Shown here: piece by piece, positions 12,026 to 21,687 of the stretch
Position numbering within the stretch: the first letter of the stretch is position 1
How the letters are laid out: every line of letters begins with the position of its first letter
Source: Rallus limicola
Taxonomy: Eukaryota; Chordata; Aves; Gruiformes; Rallidae
Assembly (NCBI GenBank): GCA_022605955.1
Contig: JAKCOZ010000007.1
Coordinates: forward strand, 36,124,991-36,188,990
Direction of reading: 5' to 3'
DNA: 64,000 nt
Notes under the pieces: model-generated
What the model was told of the DNA's origin: nothing
The model's database searches: none
The model's input: the letters and a program-made list of their open reading frames with translations, nothing else
Position numbers and translations under genes: made by a program

Positions 12026-12903
12026 TATCAGAACTTTGGGGACAGCTTGAATTAACCATGTATAAATTCTTCTTTGGATTGTTTATAGTATTTACAAGTG
12101 CTTTGGGATGCCACCTTTTCTACAGCTCAAGTCTCAAACATAGTTATCTATAGACCTGCTCTTGCTTTGTCTATGATTTGTGCCACTCTACTTTCATGTA
12201 CGGTGAAGTCACTCCTTGTGAAGACTAATTCAAGACAAACTATAGCTCAGTGAAACAGAAGTACATTCAAAATCTGTAGTCAGTTTTATACAACTCAAAA
12301 TATCATCCATCTCCCTACAGTGATGTGAGCAAGTCCCACTGAAAGATGGTACTTCCCAGTTTATCTCACTGGCATTTACTTCTTGGGTTTCAAATCATGA
12401 TTATAAATCCTGTTTATGTAGGAAAAGGTCTGCATCTGAGAGATAAAACTAGATTATTTGATGAACAAAGGCCCCACAATGAGCACGTGCCCATCCTCAC
12501 ACTGGTGACCTTCCTCCTTATGTACATTAAGCTCCTTAAAGCAATAAAGACCCTCAGCTTGCACTGGAATCCACAGGGGATGAAAATGGTTTGGCATTTG
12601 CTTGGACTATTGTAGGATAAGGCCTCATTTCCTGCTGGTATATTAAAAGGCCTTAAAGTATTTAGTTTTGCATTAAGTTATTTTTTCCTCAAACAACTGG
12701 GAACAATATGCCTCCCTTAGGGTGGAAATTTGTTCTGATGATATAATATATCTAACACATTTCTGTAGCAGGTGGTCTTCTCAAAATATCACATTAAATT
12801 GATAACCTTCAAGGAAACATTGTACCTCATGTGTTGACTGCTTTGTATTTTATCATGACAGTAAGAGTTTTTTCAAGATCTCCTACTCTTCAATCCCCTA
12901 CAG

Positions 12904-13020
12904 GAACTGCACAGGGGCAGGTGGCACTTATTTGACACCTGTGCTACCGGCTCTGGAACCTGTCTCACCAAATCCTGTGCCATTTATACCTTTGGCAACT
13001 GGCCTGGAGCTCAGAGAGAG
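12904..13020 (+). other. Candidate internal exon (low confidence)
   Basis: A pyrimidine-rich tract (12870-12900) ends in CAG at 12901-12903, and a GTGAGC donor begins at 13021 after GAGAG. The 117 bases between are open in two of three plus frames. Frame 1 gives exactly 39 codons (starts ELHRGRWHLF). Frame 2 gives a proline-rich peptide (contains PVLPALEPVSPNPVPFIP) and would leave two bases for the next exon. That phase fits the one leading base of the candidate at 38651-38750, but one in three pairs would fit by chance. The peptide is not recognised. A non-coding RNA exon is equally possible. Confidence 0.27.
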
Positions 13021-13881
13021 GTGAGCAAGATGAGTAGGTATGTGAAATAAACACATTGGTAAGGTCACTCCATGCATGCATGGGTAAAATGATGCTTGCA
13101 AGCTGCAGCATCTTTGTACATATTTCTCTCAGAAAATGAGCTACTTTAATTTTGTGAGCTCTGAACTCTTTCATGGTCATTACCCATCACAGAGAAACCA
13201 ATGCTCCCAAGTCAGTTTTTTAGAAAGGCTTGCCTCCCCTGTTAAGACTAATTGAAACTGATTTAGATATGGGAGTGTATATTTTCCTTTGGGGGTTGAA
13301 GACTGAGTTCTTTTATTATCCAAAATCTTATCTACCAGAGAGTTTAATTAGGGAAAAAAAATAATATGTAAGCTACCAAGGGCTCTTCCTAAGCCCTCTG
13401 AAGTCAATGGACAAGGCTTTGTAATCCTTACTGGTTTCAGTGATTTCATCATATATACCTACTGCTCTGAGGTTACTGACACTGCTGTTGCATTGGTGCT
13501 GACAGATCTTAAATCAGGGGTGATGCAATTATTGTTCTAGTTTATAGACGGACTTGGAATAGCAATGCCATTTGTATCTTGCAGACCTACAGTCTTCTTG
13601 CCCTTGTTTTTAATCATTATGTAAATTCTCTGTTTCCTTGGTTATGTACAAGTATCCTACACGGCTCATCCATAAGCATCTCAAAATAATCAAAATGTCT
13701 CCAGTCCTAAGTCCAATTTTATTACATTCTCAACAGTTTATTTTTAGAGTTAGCAGGATGGACAAATTTTACTTCTGCCTAAGCAGTGCATGACCTTTAG
13801 CTCTCCTTAAAACAGGCCTCTCCATCTGTGTGATCTTTGCGAAGCAAAATGTCGTTCAATTAAATCTAATCTTCTGCTTAC

Positions 13882-13945
13882 AGCTCTTGCCAGTTTTGCT
13901 TTCACCACTGCTTTGGGCCCAGCTGACTCTGCATCGACCAGTTTC
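13882..13945 (-). other. Candidate internal exon (low confidence)
   Basis: Reading the minus strand, a pyrimidine tract and TAG (rc of 13946-13965) precede a 64-base segment, which ends at AGAGCT followed by GTAAGC (donor at 13881-13876). One frame is open through the segment and well beyond it. The open run spans 13992 to 13810, 61 codons without a methionine, and ends at a TAA (rc of 13807-13809). The peptide in the segment (KLVDAESAGPKAVVKAKLAR) and its continuation (RRLDLIERHFASQRS) have a coding-like residue mix. Several CpGs are kept around here (near 13838, 13852, 13934 and 13950), unusual for this AT-rich DNA. I do not recognise the protein. A conserved non-coding element is the main alternative. 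Confidence 0.27.
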
Positions 13946-14203
13946 CTACGTGGGAAAAAGGCACATGGACTGAGGAAGAACTTCCTTATTTCTTATTTAA
14001 GTTGCTCTGCTACATCGCTTATAGTTTGTGGCACTGGATGAGGACAGGGTTAAATTATTTTAACCACAGTGTAATTTCACCAAGATAATCTGCAGACTGT
14101 ATTAGTGTCATGGTCAAGATGATCTTCCTGTTGGCATGGTATGAGAAGCAGTTGGTTGTTACTAACTGTCTCCATGCCCTTCAGCAAGTCACTGAAATCT
14201 CCC

Positions 14204-14236
14204 TTATATATGTATATATACATACATACATATATA
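14204..14236. repeat. TATA/CATA microsatellite-like tract
   Basis: An alternating TA/TG stretch that continues into CATA units. Self-complementary in part. Confidence 0.85.
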
Positions 14237-15175
14237 GCTCATATCTCCAGCCATCATATCTATAACTTTTGGCTTATTTCTATATTACTAGATTTCATCC
14301 TAGGTACCAACAGAGCCTAAACCGAGTTTATGAGTACTTGCAAAGTTATCCATAGATAACTGCTTGAAAATAACACAGTGGATTTCTGTTCCCAGGGACA
14401 TGGTTGAGACTCGTAGCAGGAATCTGAAAAACTGTGTGCCACACTTTCATACCAAAGCTTCCCAAACCAAGTTTAATCTTTATTATGCTCTCTGTGAATC
14501 AATGTTCAGCGACCTGTTTCTTGTACTCATGTTATTATATACAAAGGAGAAGGAATAAAATAGGTTTAAACCCATAGTATATGTTCAGGTCACTAGAAAC
14601 AATACCTGGACTAGCCTAAGTGTAGTTCTCAAAGAACACCTGAAAACAGACCCCAGAAATGTGTCCTGTTTGCTGCCAAGAAAAGAATTGTCTGCACTAC
14701 AGTCTCTTGTCTTAATTCCTATAGCAATTGTAACAAAGCCTCTTGGAGAAAATACTTGGCAGCTGTAGACCATTGTAATTCTGTGAAGAAGGTCCTGGAT
14801 CACTCACCACATCCTAGTGACATATCCTTTTATGCAGAAGGAGTGCATGTGTTGTATTATAAGTAATTGGTTCCCAGCACAAATTCATTACAACAGCAGG
14901 AGATAAGCTCCAGGACACACAGAAAACTAGTGTTGTCACTGCTCTGGTTTTGACTGGAATAGAGTTGAATTTCTTCATCGTAGCAGGTATGGTGCTCTGG
15001 TTTGGTTTTTTTCTGGAAACAGTACTGATAACACAGGGATGTTTTCATTCCTATTGATCAGGGCTTACACAGAGCCAAGGTCTTTTCTGCTCCTCACTCT
15101 ACCAGTGAGTTGGCTGGGGGTGCATGAGGAGTTGGGAAGAGAAACAGCTGGGACAGATGACCCCAACTGACCATA

Positions 15176-15198
15176 TGACGTCATGCTCAGCATATAAA
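15176..15198 (+). promoter_or_regulatory. LTR promoter motifs: CRE palindrome and TATA box
   Basis: A perfect CRE/ATF palindrome TGACGTCA (15176-15183) lies ten bases upstream of TATAAA (15193-15198), inside the solo LTR and in its transcription direction. This is a plausible U3 core promoter. Whether it is active is unknown. Confidence 0.5.
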
Positions 15199-15376
15199 GC
15201 TGAGGGAAGGGAGAAGAAGGAGGAAGGTGGGGACATTGAGAGTGATGACATTTATCTTCTCCAGTAAAGTGTAAGCCCTGCTTTCCTGGAGATGGCTGAA
15301 CAACTGCCTGTTGATGGGAAGTGGGGAATGAATTCCTTCCTTTGCTTTGCTTGCACGCCTGGCTTTTGCTTTATTT

Positions 15377-15382
15377 ATTAAA
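15377..15382 (+). terminator. LTR polyadenylation signal ATTAAA
   Basis: ATTAAA lies 179 bases after the LTR TATA box, in 'tttatttattaaactgtc', the position expected at the R/U5 side of an LTR. A related AT-rich segment is known from other avian LTRs of this kind. Confidence 0.45.
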
Positions 15383-16989
15383 CTGTCTTTATCTCAAAGC
15401 ATGAGTTTTCTCATTTTTACCTTTCTGATTTTCTCCCCATCCCACTGAGGGGGAGTAAGCAAACAGCTGTGTGGTGCTTAGTTGCTGGCAGGGGTTAAAC
15501 CATGACAGTCACTGTCTGCACCATGAAAACAATGGGTCCACGTACAACCTGTGAAAATATAATAAACTGTGAACACTGCTTTGCTTCATCTTTAACCTCA
15601 CATATCCGGGGTGTTTCAGAGGCTCTTGACAATACACAAAGTTCTGCTAATCATCTTGAGCAAAACTAGATGAAGTAACTTCTTAAATTCTGTTGAGTGA
15701 TGAGCCAGAATCCATTTTAAGGGGTTGTAATCAAGCCCCTTTCCTGACAATAAGATAAAAAGGGTAGCTGGGAAATAGGTGACAGTGGCATCACAGTGGA
15801 AGGGGAATATAGGCATGCATTAAAGGACCACAGTAGTGACTAAGAGTCATTCTCTGTTTGCAGCTAACAGCTAGAGCAATACATAGATGAGGGCTTATTT
15901 AGGGAGCAGTAGGTCACTTCATTCAATAAGGCGATAATCTGCTTCTCTCTCTCCCCTTGATGGATAAAGTTCCTGTCTGAAGGCGGAGTGGATTATTCTC
16001 CATGTGGAAATTGGATTATGGCTGAAGAAAATGGAGCACTCTGCTGTTACGGCTCATTAGACAGAGGCTTAAACGTCACCTTCCTGCAGATCTGCTTGGT
16101 TCAGGTGCTGGAGGCACGTGCTGTGAGTGATACCTACTGATGTGTTCAGGGTGCAGATGATAACACTTGGCAATTCCTTTGCTGCTGTGGATGTGATAAA
16201 AATACCAGCATTTGATAACTGTCCATAAAACAATCCCCAGAGTTTGTTTTTTTCACATTCTTTACCAAAACAAGATCCATTTTAGCCTCTTCCCTTCCCC
16301 TCTTTCCAACAAGCATTGGAGGTGGCTTAGGTGTTATCTGAATGAGTCAGTTGATGCAGCTGAACACCATGACCACTTGATCTATCTTGGGCCATCTGGA
16401 GCCTTGGCCATTGCTAACGTACATTCAGTATGCTGAAGGCAAAGCGGGAGCAACTGTCATGTTGTTGCTAGCTTAGGGACCAGGTTACTCAGACCTCCCC
16501 CAGGGTCTCCTCTTTCAGCTAAAGGTGGATCCTGGCTCATCTCCAGCTCATCTCTAAATATGTTACAAAGCTGCATTACAAGGAGCGGTATGAGAGTCTT
16601 GTTTGGAATCTGCATGTTCTTCCTCCTTTGCCCGTCCATTGACATTTATGTGCTTGGAAGCTGTCCTTCTAGCCCACTTGACACTGAAGCAGCACATGAC
16701 GTTTCGGTGATTTCAGTCATCTATGCTACTCAAATCCAAACCATATGCCTCAAATACTGAAAGAAAAGCAGCATTTGATACTGAAGGAGAATATGTGATT
16801 CCTGCCATATGGGTCTTCTAAAAATGAGCGCAATGCTGAATGAGCAGCATAGGAAACTGGGGGGGCACATCAAACCTGACAACAAGAGAAGACAAGTCCT
16901 TCATATGCCAGTTAAGGTCTCTCAGCTTTTATTTGGAGATAATACTTCCCTAATATACCTTCCCTGAAGATAAAATTTTCTTTACCCCC

Positions 16990-17061
16990 TTCCCCCTTCC
17001 CTTCCCTTCCCTTCCCTTCCCTTCCCTTCCCTTCCCTTCCCTTCCCTTCCCTTCCCTTCCC
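16990..17061. repeat. CTTCC pentanucleotide array (GGGAA on minus strand)
   Basis: About thirteen perfect CTTCC units follow a degenerate start. The minus strand therefore has more than four GGG runs separated by two As, which fits the G-quadruplex pattern. An open minus frame across it (Gly-Arg-Glu-Gly-Lys repeats) comes from the array and is not a gene. Confidence 0.97.
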
Positions 17062-17786
17062 GCACCACTGGCAGCCATAAATTAGATTTCTGGAAAGCTG
17101 AATTCCTCCTATGTTAGCACCAAGGATGGTTCTTTTTGCACATGGGGGCTGTACAGCATTCAAAGAAAGAGGGCTGCAAGGAAGGAAGTGAAAGCAGTGA
17201 GATCCTTTCCCAAAACTGTGTTGCTGTGATCAATGTGCAGTGGTAGGCATGTACCAGCTATTTATCTTCTAGTGTTTTTTAAAGCATCTAAGGGTGTAAC
17301 TCACAGTGAATTCCAAAATCCAATTTTTGCCTGCCCTGCAGTAACTTCTTATAAAATACAAGCCACCTTTTAGCCTGAATTTGACAAGTGTGTGCTATAG
17401 GCATAGCAGAAGGTTATAAGTAATTATTTAGTACATAGGATACTCAAAACCTTTGTGAAATCAGCTTTTGGGGAAACTTTCTTGGATGCAACCTCTAAGA
17501 TTCATTGTGTTTATTTTGTGGTATTTTTAAAATCCAATCCTTACCTAAGAGATTATTTGAGTAAGGGATTTCCTTGTTCACTAATTCGTTGCTGCTCACG
17601 TCTGATTCCCAAGGGGATTCCAGACTCATGTAATTACAATGGTGAGAATTATTCATGACAGGAAAAGGGCCCATGGAAAATCTATGCTTTCTTCACCTGA
17701 AGTTTACCTGTGATTGCTATGGTTTTGTTTTGTGGTAGAAGCTAGAAGTGACCCTTAAAAAAAGAGGAGACAGAACATGACTGACC

Positions 17787-17813
17787 TTTCCTTCCTTCCT
17801 TCCTTCCTTCCTT
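17787..17813. repeat. TTCC tetranucleotide microsatellite
   Basis: About six CTTC/TTCC units. It lies about 730 bases from the CTTCC array. Confidence 0.92.
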
Positions 17814-18354
17814 GTGCAGACAAGTATATGACAGGCATCCATTCTGGGATAAATTCTAGGGGATAGAATTTGTTGTCGTAGCTCCATGGGTTTTCACTCT
17901 CTATCCAGACACAGACAATGTGATCTAATAAACAGGACAACTCACAAATCTTGGACCTCCATTGCAGTAACACACAGAGGAGGAACTGGAGGCAATGCAA
18001 AGTATTACAGACAGAAGTGTTAATAAACTAATAACCAAAGAGAAGGATTTATTGCACATAATTTCTGCAACAAATTATAACTCCTTTGGAGCTTACCATG
18101 TGTATTCCCAAAGCACTATAAATCTGACATGGGTTTTGGTGTCGTCACCTAGAATATGTCTCTAGTTATGTGGGCTGCAGCAAGTTGGGCTCACTAGCTC
18201 CTGCTACACAATGGGTCTGAACTACCAGCAAGACAAGGAATTCTGTTTAGGACCTGCACCTTTTTGAATAAAACAGGGGGTTGAGGGGAGGGTGGTGTGG
18301 CTTGGCTGTTGTTGGAGGTTTTTTGTGGGGGGTGTTCAATGGGGTATTTTGTGG

Positions 18355-18410
18355 GGGTTTTTTTGTTTGTTTATTTGTTTCTTTGGTTTGTTTGTTCTTT
18401 TTTTTTCCAA
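18355..18410. repeat. T/G-rich low-complexity tract
   Basis: Runs of TTTG and TTTC units and T-runs after a G/T-rich lead-in from about 18280. Confidence 0.8.
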
Positions 18411-18480
18411 AATAGATAATAGCCAGTTCCTGACCTATTTATTTTAAAGGTTTTTTTATTAATTTTTACTGGATGTAATC

Positions 18481-18574
18481 ATGTGCAACATGCTCTAGAT
18501 GATCCTGCTTTAGCAGAGTGGTTGGACAAGGTGATCTCCAGAGGTCCCTACCAATCTGTACCATTCTGTGATTG
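18481..18574 (+). mobile_element. Short CR1 3' end
   Basis: About 94 bases of CR1 3' end in plus orientation. They match the 'gcaacctgctctaggtgacc...ggttggac...gatctccagaggtccc' segment and end in CATTCTGTGATTGTCATTG, a decayed octamer tail. It is strongly 5' truncated. Confidence 0.85.
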
Positions 18575-18770
18575 TCATTGTATGTCCAGGATGCTATTAA
18601 TTTTACTCCATAAGCACTTCAAACAAGTGTAGTAGCAAAGAGGTGGCAGGACAGAATCTGTAATGTAATTGAGGCATATCTTTGCAGTTCCTTGACCTTT
18701 CATCATCCTAAAGCATCTGAAACTAAACTGATTGTAAATTACGCCATTCTATTTGTCAATCCCTTCCCAG

Positions 18771-18792
18771 AAAAAAAAAAAAAAAAAAAAAA
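18771..18792. repeat. Poly(A) run
   Basis: Twenty-two As. No retrocopied gene precedes it, and CR1 does not use a poly(A) tail, so it is read as a simple repeat. Confidence 0.9.
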
Positions 18793-18949
18793 GAAGAGAT
18801 AAAAATAGTGCAGGGAATATGGTTAATTATTGTAATAAGTACAACATTAAATATGTTTATTCAAAATGCACCTGGTAGCCTGAATAATTGTAACAGATGG
18901 AAAGGGAAAAAAAATAAAAGGCTGACAAATTTTCTGTAACAAGATTCAG

Positions 18950-19732
18950 CAAATCTAGTTATTTGGGGACCTGGTTACCAATGACATGGAGGTATGAGAT
19001 ATGGAGGTATGGGATATGGAGATATGGAGAACGTTGAGGTACTTAATGAGTTCTTTTCCTCTGTCTTCTCCAGCAAGTGTTCCAGTCAAACTGCCCATGA
19101 CACAGAAGGCAAAGGCAGGGACTGAGAGAATGCAGAACTCACTGTAAGAGATCAGGTTTGAAACCATCTAAGAAACCTGTACAAGTCCATGGGACCTGAT
19201 GAGATGTATCCTGAGGGAACTGGTGGATGAAGTGCTAAGCTACTCCCCGTAATATTTGACAAGTTGTGGCAGTCCAGTGAATTCTCATTGACAGGAAAAG
19301 AGGAAACATCCCCCCATTTTTAAAAGGAAACACTTGGGAGACTACAGACTGGTCAATCTCACCTTTGTGCCAGGGAAGATCATGGACCAGATCCTCCTAG
19401 GAACCATGCTCAGGTACATGGAAAGTACAGAGGTTACTGGTGACAAAGTGGCTTTCCTCACGGTTCTGTAGGGTTCAGTGTTGGGACCAGCACTGCTTAA
19501 CATCTTTGTTGGTGACACAGACAGTGGGACTGAGTGCATCCTCAGCAAGTTTACCAGCAACACCAAGGTGTGTGGTGCTGGAGGGAAGGGATGCCATCCA
19601 GAGGGACCTTAACAAACTTGAGACACCTTGGACACCATGGTCTAGCGGAGAATGTGTCTGCTGGTAGCAGAGCATCTGGAACTAGATGAACTGTGAAGTC
19701 CTTTGCAAGCCAAACCATTCTATGATTCTTTG
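18950..19732 (+). mobile_element. CR1 LINE fragment with internal deletions
   Basis: Plus-strand CR1. It starts in the linker before the reverse transcriptase and contains the start of that domain ('catgggacctgatgagatgtatcctgag', 'agactggtcaatctcacctttgtgccag'). After 'ggtgacaaagtggctttcctcac' it jumps to the palm (SVLGPALLNIFVGDTDSGTE). The catalytic FADD is changed: 'aagtttaccagcaacacc' reads K-F-T-S-N-T, so both aspartates are lost. A second jump after 'gagggaccttaacaaacttgag' leads straight into the 3' end. An imperfect 15-base tandem repeat ('atggaggtatgagat' type) has grown inside the copy at 18983-19030. Confidence 0.93.
18983..19030. repeat. Imperfect 15-base tandem repeat inside CR1
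   Basis: Three to four units of the type ATGGAGGTATGRGAT, the last ones shortened. It arose inside the CR1 copy, because the other long copy (31040-33260) lacks it at the same place. Confidence 0.75.
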
Positions 19733-21411
19733 ATAAATAAGAAAGGATGGCTAAAGAACTGAAACTTAGTGTCCAATGTGGTTATGTAGATTCTGCTTTG
19801 CTTTTTTATCTTTTCAGGGTCAGTGACTCGGGAAGCAGTTCACTTCTGCCCTCCTCTTCTTCCTTCAATTATCTCATTCTTTGTAGCTGTGATATGTTGC
19901 CATATTTTTAAACAGTAACATTTATGACCAAAGGATGTATTGCTCTTCAGTGGGTTTGTGCCTCTTGCATTTCCCATACCAGGCCTGAAAGACATGCAAT
20001 GCCTCTTAGGGCTGGGCTCCTGTTCAGAAGAAGAAATACCAAAGGCAAAGACAGAAGTGTCTACTTCATCTTACCAAACAGGACTCTAAGAAAGGGGAGG
20101 GCAAAGAGATGGCAAATGTGTGTGGACAAGAAGATGGGACAGAAATAGCATCCATTATAGGGAAAACATTCTTACTAACACTCCAACTACTGAAGGAAGC
20201 TAACCATGAAGTAATTCACCTCCTAGCTGTGCTGATTAAAAATGGCTGCAAGAATTTAAACCATCCCTGACACAGAATAGCAATGGGTGTCAATCAACTT
20301 TGTGCATCCTGCTACCACTCTGACCCCAGCTGGGTGTAAGAAGTGGAAGAAAACTAATGCCCCAGAGGAAAGCTGTCTGTGAGTTCCTGCTGAGGGAAAA
20401 GTGGTCTTCACTTTCTTATTCTCCCTTCCTCGTTGTTTCTCCCTAGAAACTTGTGTTTTCAAGCAGTGATTGCTTTACTCCCAGAATAGCAGTGTCTCTT
20501 CCCGCAGCATGAGGCAAACACACTTAATTATTTAATCCAATCTATGTACTTCCTGGTGGACTGTTCCTGGGGAGGGCATATCTTTATGCAAGTTCATCTT
20601 CGACACACGGGACAGTCTATACCCCTTTCCACCTACATCTTACTGGTATGAATACATTTGTTGTTCCAAAAGTCTTGTTTTTCCTTCCCATCCACTGTGT
20701 TTTGCTCCTTTCTCTCTCCCCTTTTTATGCAACACTTTCATACTGCTTCCTTCAAACTTTTTTTTTCCTTTTCATTTTCCTATCACTCTCTCCTGCCCCA
20801 GTTTCTTTTTTCTCTCAATTTCTCCTCTCAGTTTGTCTCAGTCTGTTTTTTGTCTCTTGTCCTGGGTTCAGTTCTCTGTCCCTACCCTCACTTAGTCTTT
20901 GATTTTCCATCTTTCTTTATCAAATTTGTCTCCTGCACAATCCCCATCACTGCTTCTTCCCTTTTTTAATGCTCCCAGCCTTCCCTGGTGCACTTCCACT
21001 TTCTGCTGACGCAGCCTCTCTAGTGGCTTGAAATGGTGCTAATCACTCCATGCAAGAACCAGGGAGCAGAGTTTGATGTAAAAGACATCTTAAGGCTTAG
21101 GTGTTTTCACTTGTGACAGCAGACACATCAGTTGCCTCTAGAGACTTGACTCTGGGTCATTTAAGCTGTCACTAGAGGTATCTACTTAACTGCTGCAGTT
21201 CTTGTCTGATTTATAGATTCAGAGTTTCCTAGCCTGTTGCATCTTGGACCATTCCCCTGTGAACTGTGGGTGGGATCCACATGCTTCCTTCCACCCCTGC
21301 ACCCCGAGAAGCAGGTGTCCTAGAAAACAGGTATTTTCTTAGTGAGGGAGGGCATGCAGAGAGGCTGCCTAAAGGCAGCTCTGGGGAAAAGTCTCTGAAG
21401 GAGATGCATAA
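19733..21411. other. Unassigned DNA with a pyrimidine tract
   Basis: No gene or interspersed repeat is recognised. The part 20694-20970 is strongly C/T-biased on the plus strand. Phe/Ser/Leu-rich frames across that part come from the base bias. Confidence 0.5.
20694..20970. repeat. Pyrimidine-rich low-complexity region
   Basis: Roughly 280 bases of mostly C and T with CTCT, TTTC and CCCT motifs, interrupted by short mixed segments. Confidence 0.75.
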
Positions 21412-21687
21412 TGGGTTTCAAGGGTTAATGGGTTTAAACTGAAGGAGGGTAGATTTAGATTAGATAAAAGGGAAAAAATTCACTGTGAGGGTGCTGAGGC
21501 ACTGGAACAGGTTGCCCAGAGAAGCTGTGGCTGCTTCCTCCCTGCAAGTGTTCAAGGCCAGGTTGGATGGTGCTTTGGGCAACCTGGTCTAGTGGAGGGT
21601 GTCCCTGCCTACATTAGGGTGTCGGAGCTAGATGAGCTTTGAGGTGCCTTCCAATCCAAACCATTCTATGGGTCTATGATTCTGTGA
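21412..21687 (+). mobile_element. CR1 3' end fragment
   Basis: Plus-strand CR1 3' end of about 275 bases. It holds the segment coding [19 protein letters not shown] residues in other copies ('gaggcactggaacaggttgcccagagaagctg'), then 'gaggtgccttccaatccaaaccattctatg' and a decayed octamer tail. Its tail region matches the copies at 738-1710 and 31040-33260. Confidence 0.93.

Larger units (their letters stand above)
12026..14939. other. Unique DNA with two exon-like segments
   Basis: No interspersed repeat is recognised. The sequence is AT-rich with a TATA/CATA tract at 14204-14236. The exon-like segments at 12904-13020 (+) and 13882-13945 (-) lie here and are listed separately. Nothing else gene-like is seen. 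Confidence 0.5.
14940..15507 (+). mobile_element. Full-length ERV solo LTR, 5-bp target duplication
   Basis: The element starts TGCTCTGGTTTTGACTGG and ends GGTTAAACCATGACA, so it has the TG...CA termini of a retroviral LTR and is 568 bases long. The five bases before it (14935-14939) and after it (15508-15512) are both GTCAC, which marks an intact target-site duplication. A 5-bp duplication is typical of the ERVL class. From memory the terminal sequences resemble the avian LTR family called TguLTR5, but I could not check this. No gag, pol or env sequence adjoins it, so it is a solo LTR left by recombination between the two LTRs of a provirus. It contains a promoter-like TGACGTCA plus TATAAA and an ATTAAA poly(A) signal. 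Confidence 0.88.
15508..18480. other. Unique DNA with simple repeats, no gene seen
   Basis: No interspersed repeat or gene is recognised. Simple repeats are at 16990-17061, 17787-17813 and 18355-18410. The segment 15850-16120 is non-repetitive, less AT-rich than its flanks, and contains two GGATTA motifs. The segment 17708-17753 looks like a short minus-strand exon, with a strong pyrimidine tract upstream and CACAG|GTAAAC downstream, and only one of three frames is open in it. Confidence 0.5.

Noticed and set aside
16912..17163. Minus-strand frame rich in Gly-Arg-Glu-Gly-Lys
   Set aside because: It is a translation of the GGGAA pentanucleotide array.
18771..18792. Poly(A) run as the tail of a retrocopied gene
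   Set aside because: No mRNA-like sequence precedes it and no target-site duplication was seen. CR1 does not normally mobilise mRNAs with poly(A).
20648..20969. Two overlapping Phe/Ser/Leu-rich plus frames
   Set aside because: Both come from a pyrimidine-rich tract. No family similarity and no conserved motif.
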